From Celoporthe dispersa (taxonomy: Eukaryota; Ascomycota; Sordariomycetes; Diaporthales; Cryphonectriaceae): a stretch of DNA of 64,000 nucleotides. The stretch covers positions 1,116,001-1,180,000 of the forward strand of contig WAID01000002.1 in assembly GCA_016584495.1 (NCBI GenBank), given 5' to 3'. A program made the translations under genes and the position numbers. Every line of letters begins with the position of its first letter. The first letter of the stretch is position 1. The notes under the pieces are model-generated. The model was not told the origin of the DNA. It was given only the letters and a program-made list of their open reading frames with translations, and searched no databases. Of this stretch, positions 12,083-22,712 are shown piece by piece.

Positions 12083-13860
12083 ATGGCACAGGCTAGTCCG
12101 AGGTGCGTTCCCGAAATGCTAATCTCCTTGACCCCAACGATCTTATCTGATTCCCATTGAAGAGGCAACCGTCTGTTGGACGACGCGTACGAAGAGGCGA
12201 GACTTCGGTTTGCAACGACTCGCAAGGCTGAGCGCCAGAGCCTTGACCTTATCTATTCGAAAGACACGTTGAACGATCTGTGTGCTGTTCTTGCACAGTC
12301 CGTGGCGTACTATGAGTCTCGGAAGGCAAAGTCCAAGGTCATTCACTGGCTGAGCAGCCTGTCCAAGAAAAGTCAAGTACTATGATGGCGTCCTCGACAT
12401 CGTGGTCCAACAACACCCAGCTACCGCGTCGCTGGTCTGGGGAGGGATGAAGTTGCTGCTACTAGTAAGAAGGCCAATCTCACGTATATTCTTACCAAGG
12501 AGCTCACTCGGAAACTCAGGGCGCGATCAACCACGAGAAGACGGTCACGACATTAGCAAAGGCCCTGTCCCGGATCGGGGACGCTTTACCACAAGCAGAC
12601 ATACTTTCACGTCTATACTCGACCCCGAGCATGAGGCAAACCTTGGCCGAAATGGTTGGACACATCTTGGAGTTTCTGGTGCGCGCCCATAAGTGGTACT
12701 GCGAGGGACGCATGAGGCATTTCATCCACAGCTTTACCCAGCCTTTCGAACTCCGGTACGACGACCTCCTGGAGCGAATCAAATACAGCTGCACATTGGT
12801 GCGAGATTTGGCAAACACCGGTCACCTGGTCGAATCTCGACATATCCATGATACCGTGGAACAGACAAGTCAAACTGTCACGGTCGATCTCGCCCAAGTC
12901 TTGTCCCAGCTGAGGGAGATGAGGGCAGAGATGTACACCGTCCACGCCAACATCGCGACGCTTGATGCCAAACTGGACCGAATTGGGACCACGACCCTAG
13001 ATATGAACACCCGACTCTCCACAGTGCAATTCTCTCAGATCATGCTGTCCCTCTCAGATAACAGCGTCATGGACCCTCTGAAAGTCCTGAATTCTCTTTT
13101 GGCCATGCGCAATATTGCACCCCATAGAGCCGCTCGCCTGCTGGCACAAACCTTCCACCACCTGCCAAGGATGAGACAGTGGACCGAATCGCGAGACTCG
13201 GGCCTCACCATCGTGAGGAGCGACTTTCAGTCACGCCAGGCACTTAGGAGCTTCTGCGCCGACGTGATCGAACAACTCCGCGCCAAGGCGGTGCCAGTCC
13301 TCTGGGCCGTGAGGCTCTCGCAAGAAGGGGCTGCTGCTGAGAAGAGCTTGTTCACGACTGACCTTCTCAAGTATCTAGTTCGACAGGTCTTAAGCCTCTT
13401 GCGGGAAAATCAGGTGAAGAGGTTGATGTCTCGGAACCTGGCGCTCGTTTCTCAGGATTTATCAGAGCGGGGATGGTTTTCCATCCTGGAAGACTTGCTC
13501 GGCGAGGCAGCTGGCCAGGTCTACTTCGTGATAGATCTCGAGCTCCTCAACGGAGTAGGCGACGGCTCTGGACAGTTCCACCTGCTGTCGGCTTTCCTGG
13601 GACTCTTCAAGAAACTCGGGGACAGGCAGCCACCTCTGGTCGTCAAGGTGCTTTTTATCAGCTACAGTGCGTGTCTGCCGTTCTTAATCTCTGAAGAAGA
13701 GAATGCGGAGTTTGTCATACATACGAAGGCTGTGACAATGGCAGCTCGGCGCCGAAAAAGGCCGCGGGAGGCAGTCCAGGGCCAAGCGGCACCGGTCTCT
13801 ATTGGGCAGCGGACTCCATTAGCATCACACAAGGCTGCTGGCACCCACAAAGATACCTGA
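12083..13860 (+). CDS. DUF7708 / STAND-like N-terminal domain protein, one frame break
   Basis: Model: exon 12083-12102 (MAQASPR), intron 12103-12162 (GTGCGT..GAAG), exon 12163-12464, intron 12465-12519 (GTAAGA..CTCAG), exon 12520-13860; about 553 residues after correction. Recognisable DUF7708 features are LDDAYEEARLRFATT, YYDGVLDIVVQQHP, SLVWGGMKLLLLGAINHE and LAKALSRIGDALPQADI. A coiled-coil stretch (about residues 250-310) and a degenerate NTPase-like C-terminal part (LLKYLVRQVLSLL, VYFVIDLELL, VVKVLFISYSACLP) follow, without a P-loop. The last about 60 residues are basic. The frame changes at the A4 run 12368-12371 (SLSKK into VKYYDGV), where one A too many is present. DUF7708 regions are found at the N-terminus of fungal NLR/STAND-like signalling proteins. 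The tiny first exon is the least certain part. Confidence 0.8.
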
Positions 13861-14652
13861 GGTACAACTAATGTGTGATGTCAACACCCGCGCCGGATAA
13901 TGTCTCACGCGGTCTGCTGCGCCATGCAGTCAGCCAGGGGACGGCCATCACCCTCACTGCCTCAATTATCTATATAGTCACACTCTAGGCGTACAATCAC
14001 AGCTACGGACCGGTGTGATGATTTGTACAGGGCAGATAACATCCCTGTGGCTGCACCGCAGCGTTCAATCCGCAATCCGACCCGAGAACTTCGGGTCAGC
14101 GTCTTTCCACATAGCGGGATTATTCTCTCGGTGAGTTGTCTCAACAACACCCTACAGCTACATTGGATGAGCTCTTCTCACCATGTAGATAACTCAGCAG
14201 AAATCCATGGGTGGGTGCTTTCGAGCAGCTTACACGGGCTCTAACCCTGTATCATATATAATTACATTTTCAAGAACACCTAGTATTACTAGATTACTCT
14301 GTAGTATCAGCTTGCTAGTCAGAGGACTATTTGGATAATAAATTCAGATAAGGGGAGAGGCTAGATATTGACGTTTTAATATCCGAGTCTCTACTCACCG
14401 TGGGTATAGTTGTCGTTCGTCCGAGATTCGGCCGTCGTTCGGCCGGACAGCTTAGAAATGAACGAACAGCTTAGCAATGGACGACCCGATGCTGTCACTA
14501 TACCTGAGCCTCCACCGGCTTCATATTGTGATATGTAACTATATATATTAGTCCTCTGAAGAGCTGGTCACCCTCTCTTTTCCAAATCCAACACCCGACA
14601 CACTGCAATCTACACCTGAACGCCATCTGAAACTGAAGCTTCTCCGCATGTC
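13861..14652. other. Intergenic, AT-rich with short repeated words
   Basis: Contains an AT-rich block at about 14240-14390 and a segment at about 14405-14490 where GTCGTTCG and GAACGA/CAGCTTAG words recur, partly as inverted copies. It precedes the SDR gene and so includes its promoter. No gene seen. Confidence 0.45.
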
Positions 14653-16007
14653 ATGTCTTCCCACCGAATCCTCATCACCGGCGGCTCTGGCTACCTCGGA
14701 GGCACCCTCCTTGCCCGCTGGAAGCAAGCCGACCTCCCTCCCACCTACGACAAACTATTCGCCCTCGTCCGCACTGACGCTCAGGCCGCCGCCGTTAAGC
14801 AGCAGTACGGCGCCGAGCCCTCCTGCTAGACGTAAGGGACGAGAAGGCCGTCAGGGACGCCGTTGTGGACCATGAGATCAGCATCGTGTATTTCCTCATC
14901 GATGCGTTGCAGTATGAGGCGCAGGCGTACTTCATCAGGGCCCTGGCCGAGGTTCGAGAACACACTGGTCGGGAGGTGCATTTTCTTCATGTACGTGAGA
15001 GAGATGACCATCCTGTCTTTTGCGTATATTCCTAAACTTTGGGGTGGCTAATCATTTTTTGCTCCCTGACAATTGTGGGAGAACTAGACGTCTGGGGCCA
15101 AGTTGTTTTCTTCACATGTTGGTGCCCCGACGGACCGGCCTCTGCTTGATACAGACCCTGGATTATTCTCGATCCAGAAGGCTCAGAAGGCTCTGTTTCC
15201 TGTTATGCAGTCGGTACGTACCTACGTCTTCCGAGATGACCGTCGGGAAGGGGGGCGGGGGAGATGTGCTTGACTGACCTCGTTGCTCCAGGCCGTCGAC
15301 GCGAACTGCAAAGTCATCGAGGAGTCCGAGAAACACGGCGTGCGAAGCTACATCTTCGCGCCCTGCATAGTGTACGGCAAGGGCGAAGGCTTTGGCAAAA
15401 CCATCTCGATCCAGACCGTCGCCATCGTGAAAGCCGCCAGGGCTGTGGGGCGTGTGTACAAGGTTGACGAGGGCGAGCCGGTAACGTTCTTCCTACGCAC
15501 GCTAAACAAGAACAGAGCATTCAAGCTGATCGGTTCGCCCTTAGGAATGGCCCGTCTGCCACGTTCTTGACAACACGAGTCTCTACCTCGATATCCTGCG
15601 CACGATCCTGACCGGCGGAGATCCGGGGTATGGTAGGAATGGCTACTTCCTGGCCTCCCCAGGAGCTGTGCCTTGGAACGACATCTACAAGGCGATGGCG
15701 ACGGCGCTGGCGAGGCGCAATGTCGTGGCGGACGATACTGTCGTGCCCGCGAGCCCAGAGATCCTGGCGCGCATGGGAGAGGCCCTCGGGTGTCCCGCTG
15801 AGGCGGTGAGCGTGCACCTTGGCGGAAGGTGAGCGCGACGCATTACCCATCAACACTGGTATAGAGGCTGACATGGTTTGATAATCTAGGTGCACGTTCA
15901 GGAGTGAGCGCGGGAATAGAATCGGCTGGAAGCCTCAGTTTGGCCCTCGCCATATCATCGAGGCTGCGGATGATGAGGTCCAGCTTATATTGGACAACCT
16001 GAATTGA
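14653..16007 (+). CDS. NAD-dependent epimerase / extended SDR, one frame break
   Basis: Five exons: 14653-14990, 15088-15213, 15292-15480, 15545-15828 and 15890-16007; about 351 residues. All introns have GT..AG ends and keep phase. The N-terminal Rossmann glycine motif is ILITGGSGYLGGTLL. Further markers are HTSGAKLF (the strand carrying the usual active-site Ser/Thr), YIFAPCIVYGKGEGFG (a Tyr-containing PxxVYG-type segment) and HVLDNTSLYLDIL. These place it among atypical/extended SDRs that use NAD(P) on sugar or hydroxylated substrates. Near 14818-14820 the frame moves by one base: YGAEP is followed in the wrong frame by a stop, while adding one C to the CCC run yields LLLDVRDEKAVRDAV and continues cleanly to exon 2. 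All five exons otherwise look intact. It is convergent with the M3 peptidase gene, 224 bases away. Confidence 0.87.
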
Positions 16008-16231
16008 TCTAAAGGGGGATTGATCGATGTATCAGTAGTTCATAGTGTGAAAATGAGAGTTATACTCGCGAGGCTCGCTTAATACATACTTGCTTATGTA
16101 GAAGAGACCAGCAACCCGTCTCGAGGCCGAGTGCAGGACACCAGCAGTCTCAGACCTGTAGAACCTCCCACCTGAGTAGTCGCTCCAACAGCATCGAGTG
16201 TCGGGTGATGAATGTGTCAAGGAAACTATTA

Positions 16232-18507
16232 TCAAGACATGATCTGTCGGAGGAATGCATGCGAGCTTGGCTTTCTGCCAAGAAGAGCCTGCACCGTCTC
16301 GGCCTCCGGTCGACCTGCGCCAGGCTCCAAGAGCAGCCTCCGAAACCTCCGCCCGGTGCTATTGTCCCAGGCGTCTCTAGAAAAGACGGTATCGTAGATA
16401 TCCGCAGCGATCACTTGACACCTGCGAGTTGGGAATTCTGGTTAGTCTGTAGACCCAGACAGACAATCGACGGATTAGCATGGATTCGAGTGGCTGCAAT
16501 CACTCACAGCGGATACGCGAAATAGCCAGCGTCGTACTTCTTGAGAATATGGCTGAACGAAGCCTGGCCCCATCCTGGATCCTGATCACCTTCGCAGAGG
16601 GCCACACCCATGATTTTAGATTTAGTAGAGTTCCAGAGCGCAGTCGTGTCTATCTCCGCCGCTGCCTGCGCGCTAGGAGGCGAGTGAATCGCAAGGTCGA
16701 ACAGGGCCAGGTGGATCGACCGCATCATCTGGTTCGCCTTGAAGAGCCACTTGGTAGAGGTGACGCTCTGAGCAATCTCCAGTGGTAGCGCTCCATGTAA
16801 CTCGTTGGTGCCATCCTGCTGCTGCTGCTCTGACGAACCACAGACCAGAGAGTGATGTTTGCCGAGGCGCATCAGCACCTTTACGTCCCACGCCCAGTTC
16901 TCCATAGTTACACTGGGGATCTCGACAAAGTCCCGTGAATGCTCAATGCCGTACTTTGCAGAAGAGACCAGGTTGTGGATGGCATGACCTAGTTCATGCA
17001 TCAAGCTCTTGACATCTTTATGTTCGAGCAGAACCGGCTCATCCACAGAGGCCTCTGACCGGCTGATGGCACAGATCACCGCCGACACCCCATGATATCG
17101 GATCCCAAGTGCGTCCACGGACGGCCGCTGGATGGCAATGTGCGTGCCATTGCTGTATTTTCCTTTCCGGGCGAGGATGTCGAGGTACAGGTAGCCCAGA
17201 AACCCGCCGCCGTCTGCTGCACTATCTCGCACCGCATGAGTGACCACCTCGTCGTGCCACGCCGTAACCTCGGGCATTGGCAAAAAGTCAAGGCCGAAGA
17301 CGTCTCCATATAGCTCGAGGATGCCTTGGACGGTGTGCCTGACTTCAAAGTACTCTGCGAACCTGCGCATTTCGAGCGAGCAGTGCTGCTTCTTCCAGCG
17401 GTACGAGTAGTGGCTGAAGTCCCAGGCGAACAGGTGAGGGAGAAGACATTCCGGGTCGAGGTCCATCTGACTTGTATTATGAAGAGGACTCTCGGCATGT
17501 CCGGACTGGCTCTCCAGCTTCATCTGCCGGAGCATCATCAGGTCGCCATCGCGGAGGGGCTCAAGCTTCTCGCGCAAGATCTGCAGCGATGCCAGGACCT
17601 CGGCCGTGCTGCCAGCCATCTTGTCCTGCATCCTGACGGCGGCATGGTTGTCGTAGCCCTGTAGGCGGGCAATTTCATCCCTCAGGACAATGATTCTCGA
17701 CAGGCGTCCGACGTTCTCAGGGAAGCGATGCGACCGCGCAAATTCCAGCCGACGCCGAGTGTCTTCCTGGATGGCACTGCGGTAGACCACAGTGAATGCA
17801 TTGCCCTTCAGTGGCACTCGAAAGAGCTGTTGACCTGCTCTAGGGCTGGTGGTCCCTGCCATGTGCTCTGGTGAAGTGCCCGTCTTCAATGCTCTCGTGA
17901 CGTCCTCGCTCACCCCAGCCAGCTCATCGCGGGTACACCACACCGCCCCGTCATTCTCCTCCGTGATGCTCCTGAGAGAAGCAGACGCAAGCCTGCTCAA
18001 CTCCTCCGAGGCCATCCGTATGCGCTGACGAGCCTCGGGGCAAGCAATGCTCGCCCCTGCACGGACGTGTTGCCCGTGTATATGGGCTAGGAGAAAACGA
18101 TCCTGCGCGTCGAGGGCCTCGGCGGATGTTCTGGTCGTGGCTCGGTGGTGGACGGCGCCCACCAGATCGGCGACATCGGTGCGCATCAGGTTGACGGCCT
18201 CGCTTACCGTGATGAGGTCCTGGGCTTTTCGTGCGGCATCGCGGATGTCTTTGTCTGGATGCACCTGGGCCAGCACGGTTCGAAGGATCGTGGTGCGGGA
18301 GGCGGCGCGGTTACGGCTATCTACAAGGGGTCGGACTGTGTTGGCGAAGGTGGCCGCCCCAGGCGTTATGGTTTTGACAAGGTTATCTCGGAGTGCCGTC
18401 TGGTTGGCGATGAGAGCTTGTGTCTCGGCGAGGACAGACTCGGGGCTGAGCCCGTCAAAGCCTGGCAAGGGGGGAAGCGGACTCGAGTCCTGTTGCTTTG
18501 ACCTCAT
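16232..18507 (-). CDS. M3 family zinc oligopeptidase (thimet/MepB-like)
   Basis: Two exons, 18507-16508 and 16421-16232, intron 16422-16507 (GTGAGT..CGCAG); 729 residues. The zinc motif HELGHAIH is at about residue 503 and the downstream SRDFVEIPSVTMENW provides the third ligand region (Glu) of the family. GYLYLDILARKGKY and YHGVSAVICAI are further M3 landmarks, and the second exon completes the helical domain (AADIYDTVFSRDAW). These enzymes cleave short cytosolic or organellar peptides. The start at 18507 (MRSKQQDS) is chosen because the family core begins just after it. An upstream in-frame ATG at 18642 would add 45 residues rich in Arg/Ser/Thr and could be a mitochondrial presequence. A CAG/CTG run encodes a short Gln stretch (about 16806-16826). 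Confidence 0.93.
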
Positions 18508-18642
18508 CGTGGTGGTTGAGCGTACGTGATATAGGTTGCTCACTCTGATGGCTGTTCGCTGCTCCTCCAAAGTTCCTGCGAGGAGTCTGCGATGGGGGAC
18601 TGTGATCGCAGAGGTGCTAAGTACAGCGTAACCAACGTGCAT

Positions 18643-19730
18643 GAGATCCGATGGGACAAGTCATCAGATCCTCGGTGATAAATTCCCGAGTGTTTCCTCC
18701 TTAGAAAAGAGCCTGCGCTCTGGTGCAGTGCCCGGGAGGCGCATCTTCTGGATTTCTGCTACAGACCGCTGTGGGCCGAGGGTGGTCACTAAAGCCGTAG
18801 CCATGTATATATTCGCGAACATCTCTTGTGTCAGGACGTTGACGTGGTGTCGTGAGCCTCATCTGCTGGGGCTGGGAACTTGGAAGGAAATATAGTACAG
18901 CACAGTACTGAGGTGCTGCACTGAGCACTTCCACAACCAGGAGCCATGGCCTGAGAATCCCTGAGAGTCTACGGGCGATGTGAGTAAGATGTCAGAACTC
19001 TGTGTCCACTCTTGGCTTTATTCTTTTAGCCCCTCAAATTTTTATTTCTCCCGAGTCTCATGAAGTAATTGCATCGTTGTGATGTTGTTCCAAGGAAGAA
19101 GGCCTGGAACGGCCTAGAGTGGACACTGATGTGAGGCAAGGGTGTCTCCTAATCGGCGCGAACACCCTCAGTAACCGTTGAAGATTAGGGCTTAGGGGGA
19201 TCCTCCTCCTGTTCCTTGTGCCCTGTAGCCCGGCCCTTCCCCCCCACCACCAACCCCACCCCCGGCCGATTACCCGTTCCTGGTCCTCCTGCGTGATGCC
19301 CCAGCCCCTCCAAATTCCACCCCTCCACACCAAAAAAGAGACATCACAGCTTCAACATGCTTTCGAGGGTGGGCATCCCCAACCACCAGCATTTTCATTA
19401 TGCCACGCGGTCATTCGGTGGCTCGAGGCCACAGACCAGATTCTCGATGGTCTAGTTGAGCTAGGCAGGGGCTTCTTCTGAATGACCTCCCTATGTTTGT
19501 CCCATTCCATGCTCTTTGCCCTTTTTTTCTTTTCTTTTCTTCTTGTGCTTGTCCTCATCCTCCACTTTCCCTCTCCTTCGGTTCATTCACGATCCCTACA
19601 TCCCTACACCCAGCCATTATCTTCGTAATCTCTCCTTCAAGACAATACTATAGAGGCTAGTCAGTCGAGCTGGGCATTCTACCTCCCTCCTGTCCCTACC
19701 GTTCCCATCTCCTTGCGCACGGCTCTCGAG
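18643..19730. other. Divergent promoter region
   Basis: About 1.1 kb between the M3 peptidase (minus) and the Ser/Thr-rich secreted protein (plus). Pyrimidine-rich tracts at about 19230-19330 and 19518-19580 look like a fungal promoter/5' leader of the plus-strand gene. No gene seen. Confidence 0.45.
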
Positions 19731-20513
19731 ATGCGCCTGTTCAGCCTGCCCGCGCCTCTCCCCGGCCTCTTGCTCTGTGCTGCCCTCCTGTCTCAGCCCT
19801 CGAGTTGTCTGCCAGTCGCCGACGTGAATGCAGAGGTGGAACAAGACCGGGTGCAGAGATTTCATGCTGTCCGACCCCGGGAGACGTACTCGATCGTGCC
19901 CATCGGCGGCCAGAGCACAACGTCGACAGAAGCAGCCGCGACTACCGTCGTCGAGACTGTCACCGCGGCGCCCAAGACGACTACTGATGAGGTTACCGAG
20001 ACGGATATCTCGGTTGTTTCGATCGCGCCAGCTACGGTGGTTGTGACGCAGACAGTCACTGATCTGGTCACCTCCAAGACGTCGTCCCAGACGACCTCTA
20101 CCTCCTCTGAGACAGTCCCGGCCACGAGCACTTCATCCTCGCTTACGAGCACTTCTTCGACAATCGCGAGCACCTCTTCACCAACGAGTGCTGTTCCCTC
20201 ATCTACGAGCACTTCCTCGCTGGGCACAAGCACTTCATCTACGCCTACAAGCACTGCCTCCTCGACCACAGCAACCGAGTCTTCGACAACAACCGCCTCC
20301 ACCAGCATCACGACTGTCCTCTCAGTGTCGCTGCCACCATATCTCACCTCGACCACTACGCCTTCCTCCCCCGTCACCTCTTGGGCACCAACACCTTCGA
20401 CTTTCATCACTACCAGCAAGACCAACACCACCACCTCGTTCGACGACGGCCAGTGGCACACAACATATCCTGCCTGGAATGGCACATCAAAATATCGCGC
20501 CGCTGGAAGGTGA
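19731..20513 (+). CDS. Secreted Ser/Thr-rich protein, unknown function
   Basis: A single-exon frame of 260 residues. The first ATG of the frame is at 19731 and gives a signal peptide (MRLFSLPAPLPGLLLCAALL). After a short mature N-terminus (RPRETYSIVPIGGQ) the protein becomes Thr/Val-rich and then almost purely Ser/Thr with repeated STSS units to about residue 215, ending in an Asn/Trp-containing tail (WHTTYPAWNGTSKY). Such sequences are heavily O-glycosylated cell-wall or secreted proteins. There is no C-terminal hydrophobic GPI signal or membrane helix in this frame, although a missed 3' exon cannot be excluded. No domain is recognisable. The minus-strand frame opposite it (Val/Glu-rich) is a shadow. 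Confidence 0.7.
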   Translation: MRLFSLPAPLPGLLLCAALLSQPSSCLPVADVNAEVEQDRVQRFHAVRPRETYSIVPIGGQSTTSTEAAATTVVETVTAAPKTTTDEVTETDISVVSIAPATVVVTQTVTDLVTSKTSSQTTSTSSETVPATSTSSSLTSTSSTIASTSSPTSAVPSSTSTSSLGTSTSSTPTSTASSTTATESSTTTASTSITTVLSVSLPPYLTSTTTPSSPVTSWAPTPSTFITTSKTNTTTSFDDGQWHTTYPAWNGTSKYRAAGR

Positions 20514-21291
20514 ACCAACCACACACCATGTTGGCCCCGCTAGAAAGGGCGCCCTGCCTCTCGCTTTATGCGAGTCGGATCCGATACGACTACAGCAGGA
20601 AAATGAGCAATGAGTTAAGAAAAATCATAATAGCTAATGATGTAACAATACCCGTCATCTCTTCATTCTATGAGAGATTGGCTTGGGACACGCTATATAC
20701 TATGTACATAAAACTAGAACCAAGGCACTGGTTGACCAGAGATGAATGGTCTTAGGGCTGGGCATAAAAAGACGGGAGTCTTCTTATAAGTAGATGCTAT
20801 GCCATGTTATATATAGAAATATATGGATGCCTGTCAAGGCTTCTGTCGAGAACTATTTAATGGGAGATAACATTGTACTCGCCGTACTGTCTAGCCTAGT
20901 CTTCCCCTTGTTGTCAAGGCCCTCGATCAACCAGCATGTCTAGGCTTGGACTATACACAAGATCTCCGCACAGACGCTGATCGAGACAGGCCCTGATCTG
21001 ACTCTACCTAGAACCTTGAGGTATACAAACTCACAGTTTATCTGCATGAAGTGAGGGAAGGATAGATTTCAGAAGAATACATTCACAAGCAAGAGCAGTC
21101 ATCAGGAAAACATTCAGCGGCAGAAGACATAGCCTATCCCATATGGATTGCATGAAGTTTGGAAAGGTGATGGAGGGAAAAAAAATAAATCGTAGCATGG
21201 GTATTCAAGTCATAAAGTCAAAACTCATTACCGCTGCCCCCCCTCCCCACCCCGGACACCCTTCCCAAGCATGGACGGACCCTCCACCCCC
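20514..21291. other. Convergent intergenic, AT-rich
   Basis: Between the 3' ends of the Ser/Thr-rich protein and annexin genes. AT-rich at about 20590-20900, with ATATAT-like words near 20807-20825. No gene seen. Confidence 0.45.
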
Positions 21292-22712
21292 TCAGTGCTC
21301 CCCAATACAGGCCAACATCAACCTCTCATAATCCCCAGACGTCTCGGACTTAATCTTGCGCGCCAGATCCTTCCCATATCGCTGCTTATAGGCCCCCTTC
21401 ACGTTGGCCATGTTTCCCTTGTCCCAGTGGCTCCGCACCACCCTCGCAACGAGGAGGTGGTCCTTGGTGCCAGCGCCGGCCATGGCGTCCTCGAGCAGCA
21501 TGGCCTGGTGCATGTACCTGTCGATGCCGTGGCGCAGCTGGAACAGGAGGGCGTCCTCCATGTGGCCGCGGAACTCCTTCTTGATGACGGTCTCGAGGTC
21601 GCGGGCGTATTTGAGCTTGTACTCGTGGGCGATGGCCCTGATCTGGTTGTCGTTGCGCGTGCTGAGGATGCTGCACACGCGCATCTCGTCGGTGCCCATC
21701 TTGCCCTCGGTAGCGGCGTAGAGCGCGTCCACGTCCCTGTCTATGTCGGCCTTGATCACCGGCGCCGAGTCCTCGGCCCGCGTGGCGCCCAGGACGATCT
21801 CGAAGTGCCGTTCCGTCTTGAGGCTCAGGTCGTCCTTGACGGCGGCGACTAGGTCGCGGTGGAAGGTCGCCTTGTACGCCGACCTGATGGCGTGTATGTC
21901 GGCGTTGCTGCGGCCCAGGAGCACGTCGTTGAGCACAGCCTCCTTGGTCCCTGGCCCGCCCATGGCCTCGAAGAGCAGGTGCACGTCGTGCTGCAGCGGG
22001 CCGCGGGCCAGCGCCACCAGGCCCTTCTCGAACCAGCTCGACGTCTCGTCCTTGAGGTCCGCGACCAGATTGCGGCGGTGACTGCGGGTGTAGGCATCGC
22101 TGATGGCATGGACCTGGTAAGGGTCCTTGTCGGCCAGCTCGCGCACCAGGGCCTTCTCGTCGGTGCCGAAGCCCTTCATGGCCTTGCGGATGGCGTCGGC
22201 GCAGGGCCTGGCGTCCCAGTTGATGATCTGCGGCGGGCCGTAGCCCGGCGAGGGAGGGGTTGGGAACGAGGGCGCAGGCGGAGGGGCGCCGTAGCTAGAA
22301 GCTGGTGCGCCGTAAGGAGACGGGGCGCCGTACTGGCCGGGTGGCGGGCCCTGGGGAGGCGCTTGCTGGTAGTAGGACTGAGGACCACCCCCGGGCGGCA
22401 TTGGCGATGGGGCGCCGTAGCCGTGTGGAGGAGGTGGCTGGCCATAGGGCGCAGGTGGATACGGGCTGTGAGGGGGGGCAGGCGAGTGGCCGCCGTACGG
22501 AGACTGGCCTGGAGGAGGAGGAGGGGGAGCGCCATACTGGCCGGGCTGCTGGTAGCCGTATTGTCCAGGTGGTGGTTGTGGTGGGGGATGTTGGCCGTAG
22601 TAGCCGCCCTGAGGAGGTTGGTCTTCGGCGCGAGAGTTAGCTCTTGAGCTTGACGGGAGGGGGGAGGGGCAAAGGGATACTCACTGTAGGGAGGGTATCC
22701 TCCGTAAGACAT
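21292..22712 (-). CDS. Annexin with long Pro/Gly/Tyr/Gln-rich N-terminal tail
   Basis: Two exons, 22712-22685 and 22622-21292, intron 22623-22684 (GTGAGT, branch GCTAAC, 3' GAAG); 452 residues. The first about 140 residues are low-complexity Pro/Gly/Tyr/Gln (PPPGQYG- and YGAP-type repeats). Four annexin repeats follow, each with its calcium-loop core: GFGTDEKAL, GPGTKEAVL, KMGTDEMRV and GAGTKDHLL. Annexins bind acidic phospholipids in a calcium-dependent manner at the cytosolic face of membranes. The tail composition is typical of fungal annexins and of ALG-2-binding tails elsewhere. In repeat 3 the glycine of the GxGT motif is KMGT, which may weaken that site. The ATG at 22712 is the only one that splices in frame to the tail. 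Confidence 0.95.

Noticed and set aside
19862..20524. 220-codon minus-strand Val/Glu-rich frame
   Set aside because: Exact antisense shadow of the Ser/Thr-rich repeats of the plus-strand secreted protein.
21859..22647. 262-codon plus-strand Arg/Gly-rich frame
   Set aside because: Antisense shadow of the annexin gene, including its Pro-rich tail.
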